A stretch of DNA of 42,936 nt from contig CAKVCL010000028.1 of assembly GCA_934725855.1 (NCBI GenBank), forward strand, positions 1-42,936, in the 5' to 3' direction. Below, one piece after another: positions 35,480-42,811 of this stretch (position 1 is its first letter; every line of letters starts with the position of its first letter). Position numbers and translations under genes: made by a program. The stretch comes from an uncultured Cellulosilyticum sp. Its GTDB lineage: Bacteria; Bacillota; Clostridia; Lachnospirales; Cellulosilyticaceae. Below the pieces are notes generated by a model. It saw nothing but the letters and a program-made list of their open reading frames with translations, had not been told where the DNA came from and ran no database searches.

Positions 35480-36553
35480 CTAAGAAACTAGAAAACCTAA
35501 TAGATTTAATTTTTTATTAGAGTCTGCTTCATTCATTGTGATTTCAATCGTTACTTTTGTTTTGGTATCTCCTAACAATAATGGATACGTTTCAGGATAA
35601 TTTCCCCAGCCTCCTTCAAAAGAAGTATCTAATGGGGCAAGTTTTTGTCCATTCACTTTTATTTGAATGGTCGCACGGTCTTTTTCAATTCCTTTTGTAT
35701 AAAGTAAAAATACATTTTTACCTTCTACCTCACAACATAGTACATGCTCAGTTGCCTCTTCAATCGCCTTACATCCCGTATTAATGGTTCTATAGGTTTC
35801 CTCTGTTTTTTCAAACCCTTTTTCCTCTATTATTTTTAAATCCTTAATCTCTATTAAGCGACCTTCTAAATAAGGCACCCTAAAAGCAGTCGTTTCTGGT
35901 ACTTCATCTTTATAGGAAGCATCAATCTCCTCTTTTAAAGCAGCTTCCATTAACTCCTTAATTAAATCGGCTACAATGCCATGACCTCTGTCATTTGGAT
36001 GCACTTCATCGGTTTCAATATCTTCCCAAGTATACTCCCCTGCATCAATTTTACTAAAGATTTCATCATGATAACTTACATAAGGAATCTTATAATGCTC
36101 TGCAATTTTCATTTCTTCCTCTTGCGCACTTTCTCTTGTCTCTAAAGTCATAAAGATTTCTACCAATGCTGCCTCAGGTAATTTAAGTCTTAATTTTCTA
36201 ATTAAAGATTCATATGAAATACTTGTATCTACACCTTCACCCTGCACATCGTTCGCTGCAAACTCCACAAAAACTAAATCTGGCTTATGAGCAATGATAT
36301 CACGTTCTACCCGATGCACACCAATTAGTGAACCAGTAGCCCCAACACCAGCATTAATTTTTTCTACTTCAACATTTGGAAATCTCTCTTTAAACCAACG
36401 AGTTACTCTTTCGACATAAGCATTCTCTGGCAAAGAAGGATTACACCCTTGAGTAATAGATCCCCCTAAAAAACCAATTTTTAACTTTCCTTTCTTCTCT
36501 GCTTCCTTCAACACATTAGTAAGCTTTTGTATATCTTTAAAATTTTGTTTCAT
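35480..36553 (-). CDS. SGNH-hydrolase carbohydrate esterase (possible mannan O-acetylesterase)
   Basis: At 357 aa, it has an N-terminal SGNH domain with nucleophile Ser in FLGGSITQG (S32), NAGVGATGS (oxyanion Gly), EFAANDVQ (the GxND block, here AAND) and the D-x-x-H dyad DEVHPNDRGH (D182, H185). A C-terminal beta-rich domain (about 210-357) looks like an added carbohydrate-binding or accessory module. Mannan acetylesterases of gut Firmicutes (CE2, CE17) have comparable layouts, and the place in a mannan locus supports deacetylation of manno-oligosaccharides; the exact CE family needs a profile search. No signal peptide, so it acts inside the cell. First gene of the esterase-GH36-LacI unit. 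Confidence 0.8.
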   Translation of the reverse strand: MKQNFKDIQKLTNVLKEAEKKGKLKIGFLGGSITQGCNPSLPENAYVERVTRWFKERFPNVEVEKINAGVGATGSLIGVHRVERDIIAHKPDLVFVEFAANDVQGEGVDTSISYESLIRKLRLKLPEAALVEIFMTLETRESAQEEEMKIAEHYKIPYVSYHDEIFSKIDAGEYTWEDIETDEVHPNDRGHGIVADLIKELMEAALKEEIDASYKDEVPETTAFRVPYLEGRLIEIKDLKIIEEKGFEKTEETYRTINTGCKAIEEATEHVLCCEVEGKNVFLLYTKGIEKDRATIQIKVNGQKLAPLDTSFEGGWGNYPETYPLLLGDTKTKVTIEITMNEADSNKKLNLLGFLVS

Positions 36554-36587
36554 GTTTCCCCCTATATTATTAAGTAATTATTATTTA

Positions 36588-36632
36588 TTTTTTAAGCTAA
36601 TTTAATTATATATTAACTTTAATAAATTTCAA
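36588..36632 (-). promoter_or_regulatory. promoter and shared box of the esterase/alpha-galactosidase operon
   Basis: On the minus strand: -35 TTGAAA (36632-36627), 16-base spacer, perfect -10 TATAAT (36610-36605). The 23-base box beginning at the -10 (36610-36588) is 19/23 identical to that at the importer promoter. GGGGG precedes the esterase ATG. Confidence 0.75.
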
Positions 36633-36662
36633 TCATTATTCCTTTTAACTTAATAAAAAAAC

Positions 36663-36701
36663 AGAGGAATAAATTAGTTAATTTAACTAATTCATTCCTC
36701 T
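36663..36701 (-). terminator. terminator after cdaR
   Basis: AGAGGAAT and ATTCCTCT arms, extended by AATTAGTTAA/TTAACTAATT, form a long stem. On the minus strand TTTTTTT follows. It begins five bases past the cdaR stop. Confidence 0.9.
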
Positions 36702-36705
36702 TAGA

Positions 36706-38073
36706 CTATTGATTTTGATCTGATGAATCATTTACTGTCTCATCTTTTTTCTCATTTTCTTCAGGTTTTTCTTCATCTTTAACTACTTCATCCGATACAT
36801 CCTCATCTAATGCTTTAATACTTATTTCAACATTAATTGGATTATTAGCGATTTGAATATTTTCAGGTGTTACGATATTAAGAGGTAACGTATATTCCCC
36901 TTCTTTATATCCCTTCAAATCTAAAGTCGCCTTAATATCGGATTTATCTGTCATAATCAAGTCATCTGACAATCCACTTACTTCTACATTAATAGATGTG
37001 GTTAATATTTCATAAGTTAAGCCCTCTCCAATACCTTGAACATCAAGTTGCAGTTCACTCATTAAAATCGGATAATTTAAAGTCTTCTTTTTTCGAACTT
37101 GAAGACTCACACTGACTTCATCTCCATCCACCGTCATTACACCATTTGGTAATTTCATCTTTACTTTTAACAAGTTGGCATCAGATTCAGTTAACAGATC
37201 TAAGTTAATCGGTTCTAAATCAATTTGAGAGATTGAATCAATCACTTCTGCTTTTCCTACAATCGTTACTTCTTCAGTAGAAGCCTCAACCTTAGTTAAT
37301 ACATACTCATCTGGAACCTTTCCCGTATAAGTAATATTAATTGGCACACGTTTTTGACTGCCGATAGGCAATTTAACTTCAATCGTTTGGTCGGATAATT
37401 CTAGTCCTTGTATTTCTTCACCATCTACATCGTATAAAGTAACTGGTAACTCACTGACCAGTTGGTCTTCTGAGAAATTTTCTGATTTAATAGATACCCT
37501 CGCTTCAGCCACACGATCAATATCTGTTTTTGCCCCTGTAATCGTAATCTTCTCTGGACTGATAATTGGCTTACCATCACCTAAAAGCGTATACTTATTT
37601 AAAAGTTCTTCCGAAATCACATAACTTACCTTCTGCTCTTTGCTAGCCACCTTATCGATACGCACCTTCGTCACTTGAGGTCTTCGATCTTTAATCGTGA
37701 CACTACTTCCATCTAAATTAATCTTAATACTATAATGCGCTTCTTCAGATGTAGAGTAATCTGTTAAGTTCTCTAAGTAACCCTCTAAATCTAAAGTTAC
37801 TTTAATAAGACTAGGGTCTCTTACTAATTTGTCAATCTCTAGTCTTGGCCCACTCACCACTACTTTAAAATTCTGATTTTGAATTTCTTCTTTGTTTGTG
37901 AGTTCATAGCCTTGTTCTACTAACTTTTCGTAGCCCAGTATCTTAACAGGAATACTTGATATTTCTTGAGGTTGCGTAGGATTTTGTGTATTGATGACAA
38001 AAATCCAAAGCAATATAGCTACAACTAATGCGGCTATTTTCCAAGGAAGGTTTTGTGTAAATAATTTATTCAT
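36706..38073 (-). CDS. cdaR: CdaA regulatory protein CdaR (YbbR-domain protein)
   Basis: At 455 aa: one N-terminal membrane helix (about 9-26, WKIAALVVAILLWIFVIN) and an extracellular part built of about four YbbR repeats. The repeats show recurring segments such as PVKILGYEKL...YELT, SVTIKDRRPQVTKVRID, PINITYTGKVPDEYVL and YEILTTSINVEVSGLSDDL. A highly charged Glu/Lys/Asp tail begins at about residue 430. CdaR binds and modulates the diadenylate cyclase CdaA, whose gene it overlaps by 8 bases. AAGGAAGGGG precedes the ATG. Confidence 0.92.
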   Translation of the reverse strand: MNKLFTQNLPWKIAALVVAILLWIFVINTQNPTQPQEISSIPVKILGYEKLVEQGYELTNKEEIQNQNFKVVVSGPRLEIDKLVRDPSLIKVTLDLEGYLENLTDYSTSEEAHYSIKINLDGSSVTIKDRRPQVTKVRIDKVASKEQKVSYVISEELLNKYTLLGDGKPIISPEKITITGAKTDIDRVAEARVSIKSENFSEDQLVSELPVTLYDVDGEEIQGLELSDQTIEVKLPIGSQKRVPINITYTGKVPDEYVLTKVEASTEEVTIVGKAEVIDSISQIDLEPINLDLLTESDANLLKVKMKLPNGVMTVDGDEVSVSLQVRKKKTLNYPILMSELQLDVQGIGEGLTYEILTTSINVEVSGLSDDLIMTDKSDIKATLDLKGYKEGEYTLPLNIVTPENIQIANNPINVEISIKALDEDVSDEVVKDEEKPEENEKKDETVNDSSDQNQ

Positions 38074-38938
38074 TTTTACCCCTTCCTTTCCATATCACCT
38101 TTTTTCTCTCCAAGCGCTTTTTATCTGAACGCTTTCGCTTCTTGGTTGCCAGCAAAATCTTCTTGATAATCTCCGCATCGAGTCCCCGTTTGATTTTACC
38201 ATTTCTCACACTTGAAATAATTCCTGTTTCCTCTGATACAACCAGCACCAAAGCATCCGTTCCTTCTGATATCCCCACAGCCGCCCTGTGCCTTGTTCCT
38301 AAATCCTTACTAATTTCCATACTATCAGAAAGTGGCAAGAAACAGGTTGCTGCTGCCACACGATTATGCTTGATAATCACAGCCCCATCATGAAGCGGCG
38401 TATTTTTTTCAAAAATATTAATCAGTAATTGACTGGTAATCACTGCATCAATTTTAATTCCCGTACGCTCTACATCCCCAAGCTTAGAATCCTGTTCAAT
38501 GACAATCAGTGCACCCGTTTTTTGCTTGCCCATATGCATACAAGCCTTTGCAATGGCATCTATTGAGTCATCACTTAATGCATCCCCAGGTTCCTCCGAA
38601 GCACTAAAAAAAGACTCAAAAAATTTTCCTTGCCCAATCTGCTCAAGTGCCCTTCTTAATTCTGGCTGAAAGACTACAAGTAATGCAAATGTACCCACAG
38701 TAATCGTCTTAGAAATGACAAACCATAAAGTATGAAGCTGACATATATATGCAATAATTGCCACTACAAGTACAATAACAACGCCCTTAAAAAGCGTCCA
38801 TGTTCTCGTATCTTTTATCCAAATCATCACAAGATAAATGAGATACGCCACAATAAGAATGTCAATAATATCCCTAATCCCAACATTAGGAAAACCAATA
38901 TATGGTATCTTATCCAGTGCCTCTTTTAGTGCATCCAC
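38066..38938 (-). CDS. cdaA: diadenylate cyclase CdaA
   Basis: It makes c-di-AMP from two ATP; the product controls potassium and osmolyte uptake and cell-wall homeostasis. At 290 aa it has three N-terminal transmembrane helices (about 24-90) and a DAC domain with the catalytic DGA (184-186) and RHR (216-218) motifs. The start codon is GTG at 38938, with AAGGAG nine bases upstream. It is followed by overlapping cdaR. The glmM gene, which commonly completes this operon and encodes a CdaA inhibitor, is at 10.4-11.8 kb instead. Confidence 0.96.
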   Translation of the reverse strand: MDALKEALDKIPYIGFPNVGIRDIIDILIVAYLIYLVMIWIKDTRTWTLFKGVVIVLVVAIIAYICQLHTLWFVISKTITVGTFALLVVFQPELRRALEQIGQGKFFESFFSASEEPGDALSDDSIDAIAKACMHMGKQKTGALIVIEQDSKLGDVERTGIKIDAVITSQLLINIFEKNTPLHDGAVIIKHNRVAAATCFLPLSDSMEISKDLGTRHRAAVGISEGTDALVLVVSEETGIISSVRNGKIKRGLDAEIIKKILLATKKRKRSDKKRLERKKVIWKGRGKNE

Positions 38939-38972
38939 CGACCCAAACTCCTTTATACATATTTTCCTATCT

Positions 38973-39001
38973 ATTATATCATGTTTTAGGTGGTAGGTGA
39001 A
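38973..39001 (-). promoter_or_regulatory. cdaA promoter
   Basis: On the minus strand: -35 TTCACC (39001-38996), 17-base spacer, perfect -10 TATAAT (38978-38973), about 35 bases before the GTG start. Confidence 0.7.
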
Positions 39002-39095
39002 TTGATTTTCTTCGTTAAATCATATCTTATTTCTGTTTTTTCTTAAACTTAGCTAGACTCTGTGTATATGCTAATATTGCACCTATACCAGACTT

Positions 39096-39453
39096 GTTTC
39101 AATTCCTCTTAGGTAATCTACAAACTCTATGGGGATACCTTAACCGATGAACAGAAAGCTGAGTTTCAATTCCTCTTAGGTAATCTACAAACAAAATCAG
39201 CATTAGCAAAATATAATAGTGGAAAAGTTTCAATTCCTCTTAGGTAATCTACAAACGTAGTTAAAGTTCCAATTATTACCCCCTCGATATCAGTTTCAAT
39301 TCCTCTTAGGTAATCTACAAACAATGTTACGCAAACTAACGAAGTAATCAAAGAAGTGTTTCAATTCCTCTTAGGTAATCTACAAACTAAGAAATTGAAT
39401 ACATAATAGAAACCGAGGTGATTGTTTCAATTCCTCTTAGGTAATCTACAAAC
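39096..39453 (-). CRISPR. CRISPR array: six identical 30-bp repeats, five spacers
   Basis: Repeats start at 39096, 39163, 39227, 39293, 39358 and 39424; spacers are 37, 34, 36, 35 and 36 bases. On the minus strand the repeat begins GTTTGTAGATTACC and ends GAGGAATTGAAAC, so it carries the ATTGAAAC 3' end that forms the 8-nt 5' handle in type I-B/III crRNAs. Together with the promoter at 39509-39536 this shows transcription on the minus strand, with the leader on the right. All six repeats look identical, including the leader-distal one at 39096. With so few spacers the array is short. The processing nuclease (Cas6) and adaptation genes are not in the window. Confidence 0.97.
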
Positions 39454-39508
39454 CCACTTCAAGCATTGATATTACTAAACTTACCATTTTCTGTAATTTG
39501 CTTCTTTT

Positions 39509-39536
39509 ATTATACTTTTTCTCATATTGCTTGTAA
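39509..39536 (-). promoter_or_regulatory. CRISPR leader promoter
   Basis: On the minus strand: -35 TTACAA (39536-39531), 16-base spacer, perfect -10 TATAAT (39514-39509). The predicted start, about 39502, is about 50 bases before the first repeat. Confidence 0.78.
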
Positions 39537-39550
39537 ATACGTTATTTCTT

Positions 39551-39599
39551 TGTTCGTCGATCTCCTAGGGTTTTAAGCACTATTGGACATCGACGAACA
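39551..39599. repeat. inverted repeat in the CRISPR leader
   Basis: TGTTCGTCGAT (39551-39561) and ATCGACGAACA (39589-39599) form a perfect 11-bp inverted repeat. It can extend inward by TCC/GGA past one mismatch, around a loop with CCTAGGG. It is notably GC-richer than the surrounding leader and ends 15 bases upstream of the array's -35. No T-run follows on either strand, so it is not a standard terminator. Confidence 0.8.
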
Positions 39600-39714
39600 T
39601 GTATTTTCAGTTAAATAATAAACTTTTAAGGTATTTATGATTCATTATTCAATAAACCTAAATTTATAATTTGCCTCACTGGTGTATCATTAAAACTCAA
39701 TGCCTGTTTTCTAT

Positions 39715-40077
39715 TTAAGCATATTCTCTAAATTGCACAAATTCAAAAGTTACTAACTTAGTTGTCGTTCCATCTTCATTATATCTGTCCACTGATTGTC
39801 GCTCACTACATGCCGACAATACAATAATCCCTCTATCTTGAAGCATCTTAACTAAACTAAATGTAAGAGTAAACTCCCCTTGGCACATTACTGCATTAGG
39901 ATTAAGTTGCATTATTTGATTTACCAATTGAGTAGCTTGTAAAACAATTTCTTGTTTAGTAGCATTTGGTGAAACATTTGGAAACGGTAAGTCAATAATC
40001 TCACCAAATACTCTTGCTGCGTTTAGCTGTTTCTCACCCCATTGTGCCGAATTATGATTTGAGCAATTAATAAACAC
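39715..40077 (-). CDS. small CARF-like / putative CRISPR-associated protein
   Basis: This 120-aa single-domain alpha/beta protein reads MFINCSNHNSAQW at the N-terminus, then GEIIDLPFPNV, a helix, and NPNAVMCQGEFTLTFSLVKML. It ends with IIVLSACSERQSV and FVQFREYA. The beta-helix-beta pattern with a glycine-rich GEFT loop suggests a Rossmann-type fold, as in stand-alone CARF proteins and ring nucleases, but I cannot assign a named family. It starts with GTG, with GGAGG nine bases upstream. It lies about 50 bases downstream of two CARF-HEPN genes and directly before the CRISPR leader. Binding or degrading cyclic oligoadenylate is a hypothesis only. Confidence 0.65.
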   Translation of the reverse strand: MFINCSNHNSAQWGEKQLNAARVFGEIIDLPFPNVSPNATKQEIVLQATQLVNQIMQLNPNAVMCQGEFTLTFSLVKMLQDRGIIVLSACSERQSVDRYNEDGTTTKLVTFEFVQFREYA

Positions 40078-40130
40078 TCTTATTTACCTCCACTGGTCTA
40101 ACATATTAATACGATAAATTTCTCAATAAC

Positions 40131-41486
40131 TTATTTAGTAGCTATTTTTATAAATGCTTTATACAATCTATCCAAACCTTCTCTTAACTCATCAACACAG
40201 AATGAATGACTACTTTGAAAACCAAAGTGATTAATGTCATTTCTTTTTTGTATTATTTCACTTACTATTCCCTTTAAATTAGGATATTTAATATCCAACT
40301 CACTTACTTTCTCCTCGATAAATAATCTTTCCTCAGCCGTTACTATCCATTTTTCCTTTTCAATATTTAAGCAAGCTAATATTTTACCCGCTTTCTCTTC
40401 CCTATTTTTCTTTAGACTATCATCTATATTATAGATGTTGCAAATATAGGTTTTTAAGGTTTCTTCTAATGCAGTATATCCTTGTTGAATCATGTCATAC
40501 TTAATACACCATTCAACAGTTGCCAGCCCCACTCCCAAATTATCCTTTTCAACAAATGATTGAATACTTTCCCCAACTTTATGAAACAAAGCTTTTAGTG
40601 GAATTTTTTCTTCTTGATTACAATCTAGTTCCTTAATTGCTTTGTCTAATGAATTTGCAGCTGCTCCAATAGAACGAAGACTTAATTTCTTTATGCTACT
40701 GATAGGATTCATACCCCTACTATTACTTATACAACTTGTAAAGTTATATAGTGCATTGACTATATTGTTTAAATAGTTAATACTTCTATCTTCCTTCTTA
40801 TTTAATGTTCTATTGGCATTATCATACAAATTCTTAACTTCCTTAGCACTTCCTGTTTGAAGAAATGTATTAATTGCATGTGTCCAATCTAATAATTCAA
40901 TATATGTATTAAGATTAAATATTTCTACTTGCTTAATATATTCTTCTCTCTGAACTGTACCATTTCCACAACTACATGCTACTTCTGTAATACATATTGT
41001 TTCCTCTTGCTTTTTTCCTAATTCAAATGCTCCATAATAAATTCCATCAAATTCTATTCCTTTGATTACTTTCGCATAATTTAGAGCTACTAAGGCTTGA
41101 ATAGGAATATTCCTTAGTGAATATGTAATATCCAAAATAACATGGTCACCATAATTAGTATGTTCAACAATCTGGTTAAAAATTTGCCTTAGTTCATCTT
41201 CGTTAGCTCCAACCTCTATATGTACCTCTTCAACTTCCAAATCAAAACCTGTTAGGATTCTATCTAATTTAACATCTGTTTCATCTTTAGTAATATAGTT
41301 TTTGTTTTTGGCATCATCTGTAAGTAAAATAATAATCTTATCCCCATTTTCACGTTTCCAATCCTGAGCTAAGAACTTCACTAAAGCTTCTTGAACATAC
41401 TTCGTACGCACTACTTGATTACAATAAATATAATCACACTCACTGTAGAATCCTGTTCCTAACACAGTTAAAAATACATTTGCCAT
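40131..41486 (-). CDS. CARF-HEPN protein, Csx1/TM1812-type (type III CRISPR accessory ribonuclease)
   Basis: At 451 aa, the N-terminal CARF domain (about 1-170) starts with the beta-strand ANVFLTVLGTGFYSECDY and has the DxTHG-family motif as DITYSLRNIP (119-128). The middle region is helical. The C-terminal HEPN motif is KRNDINHFGF (R415-N4-H420), matching the Rx4-6H ribonuclease signature. Proteins of this kind are switched on by cyclic oligoadenylates made by Cas10 and cut RNA non-specifically. The gene lies 20 bases downstream of a paralogous gene and belongs to one minus-strand operon. No Cas10 or Csm/Cmr genes are in view. Confidence 0.87.
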   Translation of the reverse strand: MANVFLTVLGTGFYSECDYIYCNQVVRTKYVQEALVKFLAQDWKRENGDKIIILLTDDAKNKNYITKDETDVKLDRILTGFDLEVEEVHIEVGANEDELRQIFNQIVEHTNYGDHVILDITYSLRNIPIQALVALNYAKVIKGIEFDGIYYGAFELGKKQEETICITEVACSCGNGTVQREEYIKQVEIFNLNTYIELLDWTHAINTFLQTGSAKEVKNLYDNANRTLNKKEDRSINYLNNIVNALYNFTSCISNSRGMNPISSIKKLSLRSIGAAANSLDKAIKELDCNQEEKIPLKALFHKVGESIQSFVEKDNLGVGLATVEWCIKYDMIQQGYTALEETLKTYICNIYNIDDSLKKNREEKAGKILACLNIEKEKWIVTAEERLFIEEKVSELDIKYPNLKGIVSEIIQKRNDINHFGFQSSHSFCVDELREGLDRLYKAFIKIATK

Positions 41487-41506
41487 ACTTACTTTCCATC
41501 CTTATC

Positions 41507-42811
41507 TTATATAACTTTTTTCTTTTTTAAATAATTCTTTGTGTCATTAAAACTTTTAGTTATTTCTTGCTCAAGTTCTTCATAATTCTTTGCTTTTTTT
41601 GAAAATCCAAAGTGATTAATATTATTCCTTCCCTCTGATAAACTTTTATAAATGTTAAAAAGTTTTTTATCTATGCATTTATTAAATATGTGTTGCTTCC
41701 GTTCAATTTCTATAGAATATTTTTGTTCAAATTTACCATTGCTTACAATAATCTTTCTTATTTCTTCTCTATCATTAAAATCATTATAATTAATTACACT
41801 TTTTTCAATACTTCTTGAAGTAAACAATCCTTTCTCTGCTGCTATCATTCCTATATACGTAATGATAGTTTCTTGAAGTCCTGTATACGCTTGTTGAATG
41901 AGTCCTCTCTTTATACTCCACTCAACCATCTGCATCCCCACTTGAATATCATTTTTAGGCTCTTTAATTTCATTTTCTATTCTTGTTAATAATTCTTCAA
42001 TGGGTAATATCGTGTTATTTGCTAACTCTTTATAAATCTTAATATTTTCTCTAAGTTTATTATTAGCTTTCCAAAATGAGCTTTTTTCATTTGCTCCTTC
42101 ACTCTTTCCTCTACAGGTTTTTAATCCTTTTGTATACTCATTAAAGCTCTCCATCAAATTATCAAAAATAGACTTATCTTGTTCACTCATTTTTCTTGAT
42201 AATGCCATTTTAAGTGTGTTTTCTTTCAATATTTCTAAATCCTTGATTTCTCCATATTTTATAAAGGCATCTGTTCCTAAAATCCATTCAAATAAAAGGT
42301 TTAGTTGTGTTAAATCTTTTATTTGAAACCTTGTAACGCCGCCTTCTTCTCTAATCTGTTCGGCATAAACGATTGCTTTTAAGTTTAGATTATTTTTTGT
42401 TACCTTTCCATAATATAATGAAATTAAAAAAATCATAGGAATCGACCGAAACGAATTCGTAATATCAAAAATAATTTCATCATTGTCTTCCATGCACTCA
42501 TAGACTTTATTAATAATCTGCCAAACATCATTTTGCTCAATAACCTTCTTGTTTATGGCTCTTTTCAAACAGGGTGCTTGCTGACATACCTGTGTTTGCA
42601 TCATCTGCTCAATACTCTTTATATCATTTATCTTAAATGAATCTTCTGTCCCAAATATGTATATTTCATCTAGTTGCTCTTCATAACATTTTGCTAAGAC
42701 TACTTGCGTATACTTACTATTAATAGGTTCATTATACCCTATTTGCTTACAATCATACTCTTTGTATTGATAATCATTAGCACCTATTGGTGTAAACAAC
42801 TTAACAGCCAT
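41507..42811 (-). CDS. second CARF-HEPN protein, Csx1/TM1812-type
   Basis: This 434-aa paralog of the downstream protein has the same order. The CARF domain has FDITNSFRSIPMIFLISLYYGK (motif at 116-125). A helical middle follows, including VGMQMVEWSIKRGLIQQAYTGLQETIITYIG, which closely matches VGLATVEWCIKYDMIQQGYTALEETLKTYI of its neighbour. The HEPN motif is GRNNINHFGF (R395, H400). The C-terminus is strongly basic (KKKKVI). The N-terminus differs from its paralog in the first ligand-binding strand, MAVKLFTPIGANDYQY, so the two may respond to different ring sizes. AAGGAG precedes the ATG. It is the first gene of the visible operon; further cas genes may lie to the right. Confidence 0.87.
   Translation of the reverse strand: MAVKLFTPIGANDYQYKEYDCKQIGYNEPINSKYTQVVLAKCYEEQLDEIYIFGTEDSFKINDIKSIEQMMQTQVCQQAPCLKRAINKKVIEQNDVWQIINKVYECMEDNDEIIFDITNSFRSIPMIFLISLYYGKVTKNNLNLKAIVYAEQIREEGGVTRFQIKDLTQLNLLFEWILGTDAFIKYGEIKDLEILKENTLKMALSRKMSEQDKSIFDNLMESFNEYTKGLKTCRGKSEGANEKSSFWKANNKLRENIKIYKELANNTILPIEELLTRIENEIKEPKNDIQVGMQMVEWSIKRGLIQQAYTGLQETIITYIGMIAAEKGLFTSRSIEKSVINYNDFNDREEIRKIIVSNGKFEQKYSIEIERKQHIFNKCIDKKLFNIYKSLSEGRNNINHFGFSKKAKNYEELEQEITKSFNDTKNYLKKKKVI

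Noticed and set aside
39166..39351. An open frame of about 60 codons on the minus strand across the CRISPR repeats
   Set aside because: It repeats the translated CRISPR repeat (FVDYLRGIET) three times and has no ribosome site; it is an artefact of the array.
39096..39453. CRISPR array transcribed on the plus strand
   Set aside because: The plus-strand repeat ends CTACAAAC, whereas the minus-strand repeat ends ATTGAAAC, the usual crRNA handle, and the only good flanking promoter reads minus.
39551..39599. Leader inverted repeat read as a transcription terminator of the CARF operon
   Set aside because: No T-run follows the stem on either strand, and the loop is long; a regulatory or integration-linked role fits better.
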